Positions 17,324 to 27,225 of a stretch of DNA of 64,000 nucleotides are shown one piece after another. Location: assembly GCA_964414755.1 (NCBI GenBank), contig CAYPXH010000001.1, forward strand, positions 1-64,000, written 5' to 3'. The position numbers and the translations under genes were made by a program. Below the pieces are notes generated by a model. That model did no database searches. It saw only the letters and a list, made by a program, of their open reading frames with translations, and was not told the origin of the DNA. Position 1 is the stretch's first letter, and each line of letters starts with the position of its first letter. This DNA comes from JAEUKQ01 sp964414755 (lineage in GTDB: Bacteria > Pseudomonadota > Alphaproteobacteria > JAEUKQ01).

Positions 17324-19150
17324 ATGGCTGATCATTCAACGAATAAGACAACGCGGGTTTTGGGCAAAGCCTACCCTATGACAGAACATTTTTATGATGT
17401 TGTTGTAGTTGGAGCCGGTGGGGCTGGGTTACGCGCCACTTTTGGGTTAGCTGAACGTGGTTTGAAAACGGCTTGTATTAGTAAAGTTTTCCCAACCCGC
17501 AGCCATACTGTGGCTGCGCAGGGTGGTATCAGTGCTGCCCTTGGCAACATGGGTGCTGACGACTGGCGCTGGCATATGTATGACACGGTTAAAGGATCGG
17601 ATTGGCTTGGTGATCAAGATGCAATAGAATTTATGGTGCGTGAGGCGATACCCGCAATTATAGAACTTGAACATTATGGCGTTCCATTTAGTAGAACTGT
17701 TGATGGTAAAATATATCAACGCCCATTTGGAGGAATGACTACGGAGTATGGCAAGGGAATTGCACAACGTACCTGCGCTGCTGCAGACCGGACTGGCCAC
17801 GCTATTTTGCATACTCTGTATCAGCAGGCGTTAAAGCATTCGGCAGAGTTTTTTATTGAATATTTTGTGCTTGATCTTATTTTCGACCAACAGGGTGTTT
17901 GCAGGGGGGTAATCGCCTGGAATTTAGATGACGGCACCATTCATCAATTTCGTGCGCACATGGTTATTCTTGCGACAGGTGGTTATGGACGTGCTTATTT
18001 TTCCTGCACATCAGCACACACCTGTACAGGCGATGGAAATGCCATGATTTTACGAGCAGGGCTTCCATTGCAGGATATGGAGTTTGTACAGTTCCATCCA
18101 ACCGGTATATATGGGGCAGGTTGCCTTATTACGGAAGGTGTTCGCGGTGAGGGTGGTTATTTGACCAACGCAGTTGGCGAGCGTTTTATGGAACGTTATG
18201 CCCCGGCAGCACGTGATCTTGCCTCGCGCGATGTTGTAAGCCGTTCAATGACGATTGAAATTCGTGAAGGTCGTGGCGTTGGCAAATTAAAAGATCATAT
18301 TTATTTGCATCTTGAACATCTTGATCCAAAAATTATTCATGAAAGACTTCCTGGAATCGCCGAAACTGCCCGTGTGTTTGCTGGTGTTGACGTTACGCGT
18401 GAGCCAATACCGGTAATTCCAACCTGTCATTACAATATGGGGGGCGTTCCTACCAACTATCGCACAGAAGTCGTTACCTTAAAAGACGGAAACCCCGATC
18501 ATGTTGTTTCAGGATTGATGGCTATTGGCGAGGCTGCCTGCGTTTCGGTTCATGGGGCGAATCGCCTTGGTTCAAACTCATTGCTTGACCTTGTTGTTTT
18601 TGGACGTGCGGCTGCTAATCGCTGTGCTGAAATTATTAGACCAAACACCCCACATCCAGAAATAACCCTACAATCAATGGACATGGCCTTAACGCGACTA
18701 GATTATTTTAGACATGCTGAAGGATCTGTTTTACCGGCATCTTTACGTCTTGAAATGCAGCGTGTTATGCAAAATGATTGTGGTGTTTTTCGCACCGGTG
18801 ATATTTTGCAAAACGGAATAGAAAAGCTTAAAGAAAGTTGGCAAAAGCGTCAGGATGTTCGTGTTCATGACCGTTCAATGGTATGGAATAGTGATTTGGT
18901 TGAGGTGCTTGAACTTGATAATCTATTGTACCAAGCTATAGCAACAATTACCTCGGCTCACCGGCGTCAGGAAAGTCGTGGTGCACACGCGCGGGAAGAT
19001 TTTCCAAAACGCATGGATGATCAATGGTTAAAACATACAGTAGTTTGGATCGATGATCAAGGACAGGCCAAGATTGATTTTAGGCCGGTTCATTTGCAAC
19101 CTTTAAGCAAGGATGTTCAATCATTCCCACCAAAAGCAAGGGTTTATTAA
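17324..19150 (+). CDS. sdhA: Succinate dehydrogenase flavoprotein subunit
   Basis: 608 residues from the ATG at 17324, with a run of seven G ending 4 nt before it. The dinucleotide fold VVVVGAGGAGLRA (27-39) is followed by His61 in RSHTVAAQGG, the covalent FAD attachment site. The active-site Arg/His elements lie in FVQFHPTGIYGAG, RDVVSRSM, PTCHYNMGG and HGANRLGSNSLLDL. SdhA oxidises succinate to fumarate at the inner membrane. The chain carries about 20 extra residues at the N-terminus ahead of the FAD fold; initiation at Met19 is possible. Confidence 0.96.
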   Translation: MADHSTNKTTRVLGKAYPMTEHFYDVVVVGAGGAGLRATFGLAERGLKTACISKVFPTRSHTVAAQGGISAALGNMGADDWRWHMYDTVKGSDWLGDQDAIEFMVREAIPAIIELEHYGVPFSRTVDGKIYQRPFGGMTTEYGKGIAQRTCAAADRTGHAILHTLYQQALKHSAEFFIEYFVLDLIFDQQGVCRGVIAWNLDDGTIHQFRAHMVILATGGYGRAYFSCTSAHTCTGDGNAMILRAGLPLQDMEFVQFHPTGIYGAGCLITEGVRGEGGYLTNAVGERFMERYAPAARDLASRDVVSRSMTIEIREGRGVGKLKDHIYLHLEHLDPKIIHERLPGIAETARVFAGVDVTREPIPVIPTCHYNMGGVPTNYRTEVVTLKDGNPDHVVSGLMAIGEAACVSVHGANRLGSNSLLDLVVFGRAAANRCAEIIRPNTPHPEITLQSMDMALTRLDYFRHAEGSVLPASLRLEMQRVMQNDCGVFRTGDILQNGIEKLKESWQKRQDVRVHDRSMVWNSDLVEVLELDNLLYQAIATITSAHRRQESRGAHAREDFPKRMDDQWLKHTVVWIDDQGQAKIDFRPVHLQPLSKDVQSFPPKARVY

Positions 19151-19168
19151 CAATTAAGAGAGGCTTTT

Positions 19169-19945
19169 ATGGCTAAGTTTACCTTGGCTGCACATGCAAA
19201 AGTTCAATCAGGCAAAGATTTTCCTGTCCAGGGTGCGCAAAGGACAAAAAAAATCAAAGTTTATCGTTGGGATCCCGAAACCAATCAGAATCCTAGGGTC
19301 GATAGTTACGAAATTGATTTGGATCAGTGCGGTCCAATGGTTTTGGACGCCTTAATAAAAATAAAAAACGAAATTGATCCGACATTGACATTTCGTCGTT
19401 CGTGTCGTGAGGGGGTATGTGGTTCGTGTGCCATGAACATTGATGGCACCAATACTTTAGCCTGTACAAAATATATCCAAGATGTACGCGGAGATATTCG
19501 CGTATATCCATTACCACATATGCCGGTTGTTAAAGATTTAGTCCCTGATCTTAAGGGAATATACCAACAATATCAGTCAATTGAACCATGGCTTAAAAAT
19601 AATCAGCCGGCCCCAAATCGCGAACGCCTGCAAACTCCAGAAGAGCGGGCGAAGCTTGATGGGCTTTGGGAATGTATTTTGTGTTTTAGCTGTTCTACTT
19701 CGTGTCCAAGCTATTGGTGGAATGGGGATCGTTATCTTGGACCAGCTGTTTTATTACAGGCTTATCGTTGGATTGCTGATAGCCGCGATACGGCAACTGC
19801 TGATCGGTTGCAACAGCTTGAAGACCCATTTAAACTTTATCGTTGCCATACTATTATGAATTGCACGAAAACTTGCCCAAAAGGTCTTAATCCAGCTAAG
19901 GCGATTGGTGAAATCAAAAAATTGCAAATGGCCCGTCAATTGTAA
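19169..19945 (+). CDS. sdhB: Succinate dehydrogenase iron-sulfur subunit
   Basis: 258 residues. The [2Fe-2S] ligands are in CREGVCGSC and the later Cys of LACTKY; the [4Fe-4S] and [3Fe-4S] ligands are in CILCFSCSTSCPSYWW and CHTIMNCTKTCPKGLNP. Electrons pass from FAD to ubiquinone through these clusters. It is preceded by AAGAGAGG and lies 18 bp after sdhA. zapE begins 6 bp after it. Confidence 0.96.
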   Translation: MAKFTLAAHAKVQSGKDFPVQGAQRTKKIKVYRWDPETNQNPRVDSYEIDLDQCGPMVLDALIKIKNEIDPTLTFRRSCREGVCGSCAMNIDGTNTLACTKYIQDVRGDIRVYPLPHMPVVKDLVPDLKGIYQQYQSIEPWLKNNQPAPNRERLQTPEERAKLDGLWECILCFSCSTSCPSYWWNGDRYLGPAVLLQAYRWIADSRDTATADRLQQLEDPFKLYRCHTIMNCTKTCPKGLNPAKAIGEIKKLQMARQL

Positions 19946-19951
19946 AAATAT

Positions 19952-21118
19952 ATGGTGAATAAATTGTCCCATCTATCCCCTTCTACCAGTGTTTGGGAGG
20001 CATATCAGGATGGGTGCAAACAGGGGAATTGGTATTTTGACCAGGATCAAGCAAATGTTTTGCAAAAGCTTGATCAATTGGCGCAAGTTCTTCAAAAACC
20101 AAAGGGTAAAAAAACCAATATAAGTTGGTTGCTGCCCTACTGGCAATCAACCAAAATTGCCGGTGCACCCAAGAATGTTCGGCGTGGTGCTTATATTTAT
20201 GGGTCGGTTGGGCGCGGCAAAACCATGGTGATGGATTTATTCTTTCGGCATGTTAAAATCGATGCCAAAAAGCGTACACATTTTCACACGTTTATGACGG
20301 AAATCCACGAAGGTTTATGGCGACTAAAAAAAAACGACCGACATCAGTCACATGGTACCGATGGTTGGCTGGCTATTTTAGCGGCACAGATTGCTCAAGA
20401 AGCGCAGCTTATTTGTTTGGATGAATTTCACGTTAATAATATAGCCGATGCTATGATTTTGGGGCGGTTGTTTTCCGAACTTATAAAAAATCAGGTAGTT
20501 TTGGTTGTTACATCGAATTGGGCACCACGTGATTTATATCAAAATGGCTTACAACGTGTACGTTTCTTACCATTTATTGATATGATCGAACAGGAAATGG
20601 ACGTACTTTTTCTGGGTGGTGTACAGGATTACCGCCAGCAAACAATACCGGCCGATTGGCGCTATTTGTATCCAATCACCCAAAACAACCAGCAAAAAAT
20701 ACAACACATTTTTGAAAAATTGTCTGGTGGAAAACCAATCACATCAACGATCATAACAGTACAGGGGCGTTCGCTGGTTTTTTCTAAAACTGCAGGTAAT
20801 ATTTTGCTGTGCTTTTTTGACGAACTTTGCCAACGCAATTTAGGCAAAACAGATTATTTAGCAATCGCACGACATTTTCGCTATATCATTGTGCAAAATG
20901 TTCCAAAATTTACCCCTGATCTTATTGAGGCACTGCACCGCTTTATCCATTTAATTGACATTTTGTATGATGAGCGGTGTTATCTAATGATTTTGGCCGC
21001 AACCGATGCCCCAGATTTGTACCTTGAATCTAATGCTTCACAAATTGGTTTTACCAGAACATTGTCGCGACTGTATGAAATGCGATCGATAAATTATCAA
21101 CCGCGACAAGCAGATTAA
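19952..21118 (+). CDS. zapE: AFG1/ZapE-family ATPase
   Basis: 388 residues of the AFG1-like family. The Walker A motif is GSVGRGKTMVMDLF, Walker B is LICLDEFHVNNIADAMIL, and a sensor-like SNWAPRDLYQNGLQR follows. In E. coli ZapE acts on the divisome; the mitochondrial orthologue AFG1 affects respiratory complex turnover. Its place directly after sdhB and before mdh is frequently seen in alphaproteobacteria and favours a link with respiration, by inference. It lacks membrane helices. Confidence 0.92.
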   Translation: MVNKLSHLSPSTSVWEAYQDGCKQGNWYFDQDQANVLQKLDQLAQVLQKPKGKKTNISWLLPYWQSTKIAGAPKNVRRGAYIYGSVGRGKTMVMDLFFRHVKIDAKKRTHFHTFMTEIHEGLWRLKKNDRHQSHGTDGWLAILAAQIAQEAQLICLDEFHVNNIADAMILGRLFSELIKNQVVLVVTSNWAPRDLYQNGLQRVRFLPFIDMIEQEMDVLFLGGVQDYRQQTIPADWRYLYPITQNNQQKIQHIFEKLSGGKPITSTIITVQGRSLVFSKTAGNILLCFFDELCQRNLGKTDYLAIARHFRYIIVQNVPKFTPDLIEALHRFIHLIDILYDERCYLMILAATDAPDLYLESNASQIGFTRTLSRLYEMRSINYQPRQAD

Positions 21119-21233
21119 TTGCATATATTAATCTTGTTAGGTATCTTGACCTGAAGCGTTAAAAGGTCTAGTTGTTAGCACGATAATTAGCTTGATCTTC
21201 ATACAACATGGTATCATCAGAGAGCGAGGGAAA

Positions 21234-22199
21234 ATGGCACGAAAAAAAATTGCTTTGGTTGGGGCCGGTAATATTGGCGGAACATTAGGGTTATTAGCTG
21301 AATTACATGAATTAGGCGATATCGTTTTAATTGATGTTGTTGAAGGAGTGCCTCAGGGTAAGGCGCTTGATCTGGCTCAATCCAGTGCTGTTTTTGGGGT
21401 TGATAGCAATCTTAGTGGTAGTAACGATTATACAGCCTTGAAAGGCTCGGATGTTGTGATTGTTACGGCAGGTGTTCCAAGAAAACCAGGGATGAGCCGC
21501 GATGACTTGCTAAGTATCAATTGCAAAATTATTTGTGAAATCGGCGGACATATTAAACAACACGCGCCGCAGGCTTTTGTAATTGTTGTTACCAATCCGC
21601 TAGATGCAATGGTATGGGTTATGCGGGAAGCAACTGGCTTTAACCCGCAGCGCGTTGTGGGGATGGCGGGCGTTCTTGATAGCAGTCGTTTCCGCTATTT
21701 TTTGGCTTCAGAGCTCAAGGTATCAATACAGGATGTTACAACTTTTGTTTTAGGTGGACATGGTGATACAATGGTGCCGTTGGTACGCTATTCAACGGTG
21801 GCAGGCATCCCATTGCCAGACCTAGTAAAAAAGGGCTGGATCAGCGAAGCAAGATTACAATCGATTGTACAGCGTACCCGCGATGGTGGGGCAGAGATTG
21901 TGAATCTGTTGAAGACGGGTTCAGCGTTTTATGCACCCGCAGCTTCGGCTATTGATATGGCCAAATCTTATTTACTTGACAAAAGGCGTGTTTTGCCATG
22001 TGCAGCCTATTTGAATGGTGAATATGGGGTGAAAGGATTATACGTTGGTGTTCCGGTTATCATTGGTGCAGGGGGTGTTGAAAAAATTGTCGAGATCGAT
22101 TTGAACAGTGCTGAAAAAGAGATGTTTGATAAATCAGTGGCTGCAGTGCGTCAGTTAATTGAAGCGTCACGTAAAATGATGCCAGCCGCTGGTAAGTAA
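21234..22199 (+). CDS. mdh: Malate dehydrogenase
   Basis: 321 residues from the ATG at 21234, with GAGGGA just upstream; the longer frame from 21192 has no ribosome site. This is the LDH-like MDH type: NAD-binding GAGNIGGTLG, the substrate loop TAGVPRKPGMSRDDLL, VTNPLDAM, the catalytic Asp/His in GVLDSSRFRYFLA and GGHGDTMVPL. It oxidises malate to oxaloacetate. A weak promoter candidate (TTGACC at 21146) occurs in the 115-bp gap after zapE. Confidence 0.95.
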   Translation: MARKKIALVGAGNIGGTLGLLAELHELGDIVLIDVVEGVPQGKALDLAQSSAVFGVDSNLSGSNDYTALKGSDVVIVTAGVPRKPGMSRDDLLSINCKIICEIGGHIKQHAPQAFVIVVTNPLDAMVWVMREATGFNPQRVVGMAGVLDSSRFRYFLASELKVSIQDVTTFVLGGHGDTMVPLVRYSTVAGIPLPDLVKKGWISEARLQSIVQRTRDGGAEIVNLLKTGSAFYAPAASAIDMAKSYLLDKRRVLPCAAYLNGEYGVKGLYVGVPVIIGAGGVEKIVEIDLNSAEKEMFDKSVAAVRQLIEASRKMMPAAGK

Positions 22200-22249
22200 G
22201 GTTAAGCTTTAACAGGGTAAGACCCTATTGCTAAGGATTTACAAAAACG

Positions 22250-23419
22250 ATGAATATTCACGAATATCAGGCAAAAGAACTGATTAAAAATTATGGTGTT
22301 AACGTTCCCAAGGGAAAAATAGCCTATACCCCAAGCGAGGCAAAAAACGCCGCAAGCGAAATTGGTGGAAAATTATGGGTTGTCAAAGCCCAAATTCATG
22401 CGGGCGGACGTGGTAAGGCGGGTGGTGTAAAGCTGGCCAAGTCTGCAGACGAAGTTCAAAAACTTGCGACGCAAATGTTGGGTATGACCTTGGTTACCAA
22501 GCAAACAGGCCCTAAAGGACGCGTGGTTAAGCGTGTGTACATAGAACAGGGTTGTGATATCAAGCGCGAACTTTATTTGGGCATGTTGGTGGACAGGGAT
22601 ACGTCGCGGGTTATTTGCATGGCTTCTACCGAAGGTGGTACCGAAATTGAAGAGGTTGCAGCCACAAATCCAGAAAAAATTCTCAAAGTTGTTGTTGATC
22701 CCGTAACAGGGCTTATGCCACACCATGCCCGCAGGCTGGCTTATGGGCTAAAATTAAGTGGATCGCAAGTTCAGTCGGCTGTTGCTTTCATTACAGCTTT
22801 GTACCAAGCATTTATTGCTTTGGATGCAAGTATAGTTGAAATAAATCCACTGATTGTTACAGGTGATGGGCAGCTAATGGCCCTCGATGCCAAGGTTACC
22901 TTTGACGACAACGCACTTTTTCGTCATCCCAACATTGAGGTGTTACGCGATGAAAACGAAGAAGAACCAGCCGAACTTCTCGCAACTAAGCATAGTCTGA
23001 ATTACATTAAACTTGATGGTAATATAGGATGTATGGTTAATGGTGCAGGATTGGCAATGGCAACAATGGATATTATTAAGCTTTATGGGGGCAGTCCAGC
23101 CAACTTCCTTGATGTTGGTGGTGGTGCGACCAAAGAACGTGTTACAACCGCTTTCAAGCTTATTTTATCCGATTCTAACGTTGAAGGCATTTTGGTCAAT
23201 ATTTTTGGCGGCATCATGCGTTGTGACGTAATTGCCGAGGGAATTGTTGCTGCCGCACGCGAAGTCAGCTTGCATGTGCCACTGGTGGTTCGCTTAGAGG
23301 GAACAAATGTTGAGTTAGGTAAAAAAATACTGCAACAATCAGGGTTGCCGATTGCGTCGGCTAATAACTTGGCTGATGCAGCCCAGAAAATTGTTCAAGC
23401 TGTTCGGGAAGGGGAATAA
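22250..23419 (+). CDS. sucC: Succinyl-CoA ligase subunit beta
   Basis: 389 residues, full length. The N-terminal MNIHEYQAKELIKNYGV and the ATP-grasp element KAQIHAGGRGKAGGVKLAKS are diagnostic. The substrate-binding segments MVNGAGLAMATMD and NIFGGIMRCDVIAEG are present near residues 263 and 320. With SucD it converts succinyl-CoA to succinate with nucleotide triphosphate formation. sucD begins 1 bp after its stop. Confidence 0.96.
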   Translation: MNIHEYQAKELIKNYGVNVPKGKIAYTPSEAKNAASEIGGKLWVVKAQIHAGGRGKAGGVKLAKSADEVQKLATQMLGMTLVTKQTGPKGRVVKRVYIEQGCDIKRELYLGMLVDRDTSRVICMASTEGGTEIEEVAATNPEKILKVVVDPVTGLMPHHARRLAYGLKLSGSQVQSAVAFITALYQAFIALDASIVEINPLIVTGDGQLMALDAKVTFDDNALFRHPNIEVLRDENEEEPAELLATKHSLNYIKLDGNIGCMVNGAGLAMATMDIIKLYGGSPANFLDVGGGATKERVTTAFKLILSDSNVEGILVNIFGGIMRCDVIAEGIVAAAREVSLHVPLVVRLEGTNVELGKKILQQSGLPIASANNLADAAQKIVQAVREGE

Positions 23420-23420
23420 A

Positions 23421-24299
23421 ATGTCCGTTTTAGTAGATCGCAACACCAAGGTCATTTGTCAGGGATTTACAGGTTCACAGGGGACATTCCACAGTGAGCA
23501 AGCGATTGCCTACGGTACAAAAGTGGTTGGCGGGGTAACGCCTGGGAAAGGCGGAACGCAACATCTGAATTTACCGGTTTTTGATACGGTTGGTGAGGCA
23601 GTAGAAAAAACTGGTGCTGATGCAAGTGTTATTTATGTCCCACCACCATTTGCCGCAGATGCTATTCTAGAAGCGATTGATAGTGGGGTGCGGCTGGTTG
23701 TGTGTATTACTGAGGGCATTCCTGTTCTTGACATGGTAAAAGTTAAGCGGGCGTTGTCCGGATCAAAAACCAGATTGATTGGTCCAAATTGTCCTGGGGT
23801 TATTACACCGAACCAGTGTAAAATTGGCATTATGCCTGGCCATATTCACCGCCCGGGAAAAATTGGGATCGTTTCGCGTTCCGGAACTCTAACCTATGAA
23901 GCGGTTGCCCAAACTACTGCTGCTGGTCTTGGCCAATCAACCTGTATTGGTATTGGTGGTGATCCTGTTAACGGCACTAATTTCGTTGAATGTTTAGAAA
24001 TGTTTATGGCTGATCCTGAAACGGCCGGCATAATTATGATTGGTGAAATTGGCGGTTCAGCCGAAGAAAATGCCGCTGCTTTCATTAAAGCCGAGAAAAG
24101 AAAAAAGCCCATCGTTGGTTTTATTGCGGGAATGACCGCACCACAAGGCCGCCGAATGGGGCATGCCGGTGCTATTGTTTCTGGCGGTAAAGGTGGGGCT
24201 GGTGATAAAGTTGAAGCCATGCGTCAGGCCGGTTTTCATATTGTTGATTCACCAGCTATGCTGGGTGAAACAATGCTTCGGGCGTTTAAGGGTAAATAA
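23421..24299 (+). CDS. sucD: Succinyl-CoA ligase subunit alpha
   Basis: 292 residues from the ATG at 23421, with AAGGGGAA just upstream, inside the end of sucC. Features are the CoA-binding CQGFTGSQGTFHSEQAI, GPNCPGVITPNQCKIGIMPG, SRSGTLTYEA, and the phosphohistidine in RMGHAGAIVSGGKGGAGDK. It completes the succinyl-CoA ligase encoded with sucC. Confidence 0.96.
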   Translation: MSVLVDRNTKVICQGFTGSQGTFHSEQAIAYGTKVVGGVTPGKGGTQHLNLPVFDTVGEAVEKTGADASVIYVPPPFAADAILEAIDSGVRLVVCITEGIPVLDMVKVKRALSGSKTRLIGPNCPGVITPNQCKIGIMPGHIHRPGKIGIVSRSGTLTYEAVAQTTAAGLGQSTCIGIGGDPVNGTNFVECLEMFMADPETAGIIMIGEIGGSAEENAAAFIKAEKRKKPIVGFIAGMTAPQGRRMGHAGAIVSGGKGGAGDKVEAMRQAGFHIVDSPAMLGETMLRAFKGK

Positions 24300-24324
24300 A
24301 AGCAGGTATTGGAATTAAGCAGTG

Positions 24325-27183
24325 ATGACACCAGAAAATCTTGTTTTTCTTTCAAGCGTCGACGCCAATTTTATTGGTGACGTTTATCAACGTTATCTTA
24401 ATGACCCCCAACAAGTTGACGTTAGTTGGCGTAAGTTTTTTGAGGGATTACAAGAAGACGCTAAAGTTTTTCTTGATGAAAGCATGGGGCCAAGCTGGGC
24501 TAGGTCAAAAAAACCCTTAGGCCAGGCTGTTCCATCTCAAGGGCAGAAAGTCACTGCTGCTGCTTTATCAACCCAAGCGGATGTTGATGATTTGCAGGCT
24601 AGGGTTCGTGACTCGATTCGCGCGTTAATGCTGATCAGATCATACAGGGTTCGAGGCCATCTTGAAGCTATGCTGGATCCACTAGCTTTAAAACCTTTGC
24701 AGACCCATCCAGAACTTGACCCTGCAACTTATGGTTTTAGCCAATCAGATATGGATAGACCCATTTTTATTGATGGTATCTTGGGATTGCAGCAGCCGAC
24801 GTTACGGCAAATTATCGAGCGGTTGCGGCAAATATATTGCGGTTCTGTTGGTGTTGAGTTTATGCACATTCAAGATCCCGATCAGAAAGAATGGATTCAA
24901 CAAAAATTTGAACAAGAAAAAATCTTATTCCAATTCTCACGCGCTGATAAAAAGCGTATAGCTGAAGGCCTTATTAAGGCAGAAAGTTTCGAGCATTTTT
25001 TAGACAAAAAGTTTGTTGCAACCAAACGATTTGGTCTTGATGGTAGTGAAGCAGCCATTCCGGCCTTAGAATATATGATTGAACAGGCAGCAACACATGG
25101 TGTAAAAGAAGTTGTTTTGGGAATGGCTCATCGCGGCCGATTGAATGTACTGACGCATGTTTTAGGTAAGAAATTAGCGGCGATTTTTGCTGAATTTCGT
25201 GGTGAAAACGTTTACCCACAAGGAACTGTTGGTTCAGGAGATGTAAAATATCATCTTGGGGCATCAACCGACCGTGATTTTAATGGTCAAAGCGTACATT
25301 TATCGTTAACTGCCAATCCATCGCACCTTGAAGCAGTTAATACGCTGGTTTTAGGTAAAACAAGGGCCAAACAAAAACAACGGCATGACCATAAACGCGA
25401 ACAGGTAATGGCGCTTTTAATACATGGAGATGCAGCTTTTGCAGGCCAGGGTCTGGTAGCCGAAACCTTAGATTTGTCTGAATTGAAGGGCTATAGGGTG
25501 GGTGGTACAATTCACTTTGTTATTAACAATCAAATTGGCTTTACTACAAATCCAGTTAACTTTCGCTCTGGCCCATATTGTTCAGAAGTCGCCAAAATAG
25601 CACAAGCACCTATTTTTCACGTTAATGGTGATGATCCAGAAGCAGTTTGCTTGGTTGTAAAGATTGCAACTGAATTTCGCCATCGATTTAAGAAAGATGT
25701 GGTTATTGATATGTTTTGTTATCGTCGTTTTGGGCACAACGAGACAGACGAACCGGCTTTTACTCAGCCACTCATGTATCAAAAAATAGCTAGCCATGCA
25801 TCTACAACTAAACTGTATACGGCGCGGTTATTGCAGGAAAAAACAGTAACCCAGGCTGAATTGGATGCAATAACTCGTGATTACCAGCAAAAGTTAGAGG
25901 GCGCATATCAGGCGGCTGGCTTTCGCTCTGAAGGTATCGATTGGTTAGAGGGTGCTTGGAAAGGATTTAAGCCAGCGTCCGGCGAGGAGCGTCGCGGAAA
26001 TACCGGCATGGAAATGTCGGTTTTGAAAGAAGTTGGCCAGGCGTTGGTCGCCATACCGACAGCTTTTAATATTAACCGCAAAATTGAACGTCAGCTGATG
26101 ATTAAGAAACAGTGGTTCGAGGCTGGTCAAGGAATTGATTGGGCGACTGCTGAAGCCCTTGCTTTTGGTGGATTATTGCTTGAAGGATACGCTGTACGTT
26201 TATCGGGACAAGATTGCTGCCGCGGAACATTTTCACAGCGTCATGCCGTATGGATTGATCAGGTGAACGAGAATCATCATACGCCGCTTAATCATATTAG
26301 GGCACAGCAGGAACATTTTGAAGTAATAGATAGTCCATTATCCGAAGCCGGTGTATTGGGTTTTGAATACGGATATAGTCTTGCTGAACCTAAAGCCCTT
26401 GTGATGTGGGAAGCCCAATTTGGTGATTTTGCAAACGGTGCACAGGTAATTATTGATCAATTTATCAGTAGTGCCGAAACAAAATGGTTCCGTATGTCAG
26501 GCCTTGTGTTGCTTTTACCGCACGGTTATGAAGGCCAGGGGCCAGAACACAGTTCGGCCAGGCTTGAACGGTATTTGCAATTGTGTGCCGAAGATAATAT
26601 TCAGGTTGTTAATTGTACAACACCAGCCAATTATTTTCACGCTTTGCGCCGGCAAATTCATCGCGATTTTCGTAAACCGTTGATTATTATGACTCCTAAG
26701 TCACTTCTAAGGCATCGTTTATGTGTCTCATCGCTGCAAGATATGGTAACAGGTAGTGGCTTTCAGCGTGTTATCCAAGACAACTTGGCTACAGCGAATC
26801 TTAAGAAGATTAATCGGGTAGTTTTCTGTAGCGGTAAGGTTTATTATGATCTTCTGGAACAGCGTGATAAAAAACAACTGACGAATGTTGCAATTATTAG
26901 GGTCGAGCAGCTTTATCCATTTCCTATTGAATCTATAAAGAAAGAATTGCAGCAATTTTCTCATGCTGATATTGTTTGGTGTCAGGAAGAGCCAAAGAAT
27001 ATGGGGGCATGGTTCTTTATAGCCCCAATTATCGAAGAAGTATTAATGGGCATTCGGCATCGCCAGAATCGTTTAATATATGCGGGTCGTTCCGCTGCGG
27101 CATCGCCGGCTACGGGTTTAGCAAAACGGCACGAGGCAGAGCAAACGCAACTGCTTAACCTAGCCCTGACAGGCAAGGAGTAG
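24325..27183 (+). CDS. sucA: 2-oxoglutarate dehydrogenase E1 component
   Basis: 952 residues from the ATG at 24325 (a GTG immediately before it is also possible). The N-terminal E2-binding segment is NLVFLSSVDANFIGDVYQRY. The thiamine pyrophosphate region includes VLGMAHRGRLNVLTHVLGK, HLGASTDR, HGDAAFAGQG and IGFTTNP. The transketolase-like C-terminal half has FSQRHAVW, GFEYGYSLAEP and HGYEGQGPEHSSARLERYLQ. It is the rate-setting E1 of the 2-oxoglutarate dehydrogenase complex. The complex genes sucA-sucB-lpd follow sucCD directly. Confidence 0.96.
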   Translation: MTPENLVFLSSVDANFIGDVYQRYLNDPQQVDVSWRKFFEGLQEDAKVFLDESMGPSWARSKKPLGQAVPSQGQKVTAAALSTQADVDDLQARVRDSIRALMLIRSYRVRGHLEAMLDPLALKPLQTHPELDPATYGFSQSDMDRPIFIDGILGLQQPTLRQIIERLRQIYCGSVGVEFMHIQDPDQKEWIQQKFEQEKILFQFSRADKKRIAEGLIKAESFEHFLDKKFVATKRFGLDGSEAAIPALEYMIEQAATHGVKEVVLGMAHRGRLNVLTHVLGKKLAAIFAEFRGENVYPQGTVGSGDVKYHLGASTDRDFNGQSVHLSLTANPSHLEAVNTLVLGKTRAKQKQRHDHKREQVMALLIHGDAAFAGQGLVAETLDLSELKGYRVGGTIHFVINNQIGFTTNPVNFRSGPYCSEVAKIAQAPIFHVNGDDPEAVCLVVKIATEFRHRFKKDVVIDMFCYRRFGHNETDEPAFTQPLMYQKIASHASTTKLYTARLLQEKTVTQAELDAITRDYQQKLEGAYQAAGFRSEGIDWLEGAWKGFKPASGEERRGNTGMEMSVLKEVGQALVAIPTAFNINRKIERQLMIKKQWFEAGQGIDWATAEALAFGGLLLEGYAVRLSGQDCCRGTFSQRHAVWIDQVNENHHTPLNHIRAQQEHFEVIDSPLSEAGVLGFEYGYSLAEPKALVMWEAQFGDFANGAQVIIDQFISSAETKWFRMSGLVLLLPHGYEGQGPEHSSARLERYLQLCAEDNIQVVNCTTPANYFHALRRQIHRDFRKPLIIMTPKSLLRHRLCVSSLQDMVTGSGFQRVIQDNLATANLKKINRVVFCSGKVYYDLLEQRDKKQLTNVAIIRVEQLYPFPIESIKKELQQFSHADIVWCQEEPKNMGAWFFIAPIIEEVLMGIRHRQNRLIYAGRSAAASPATGLAKRHEAEQTQLLNLALTGKE

Positions 27184-27225
27184 AGTCAATGTTGAAAGTA
27201 AGGTTGATTAAGAAAGGAATCCATA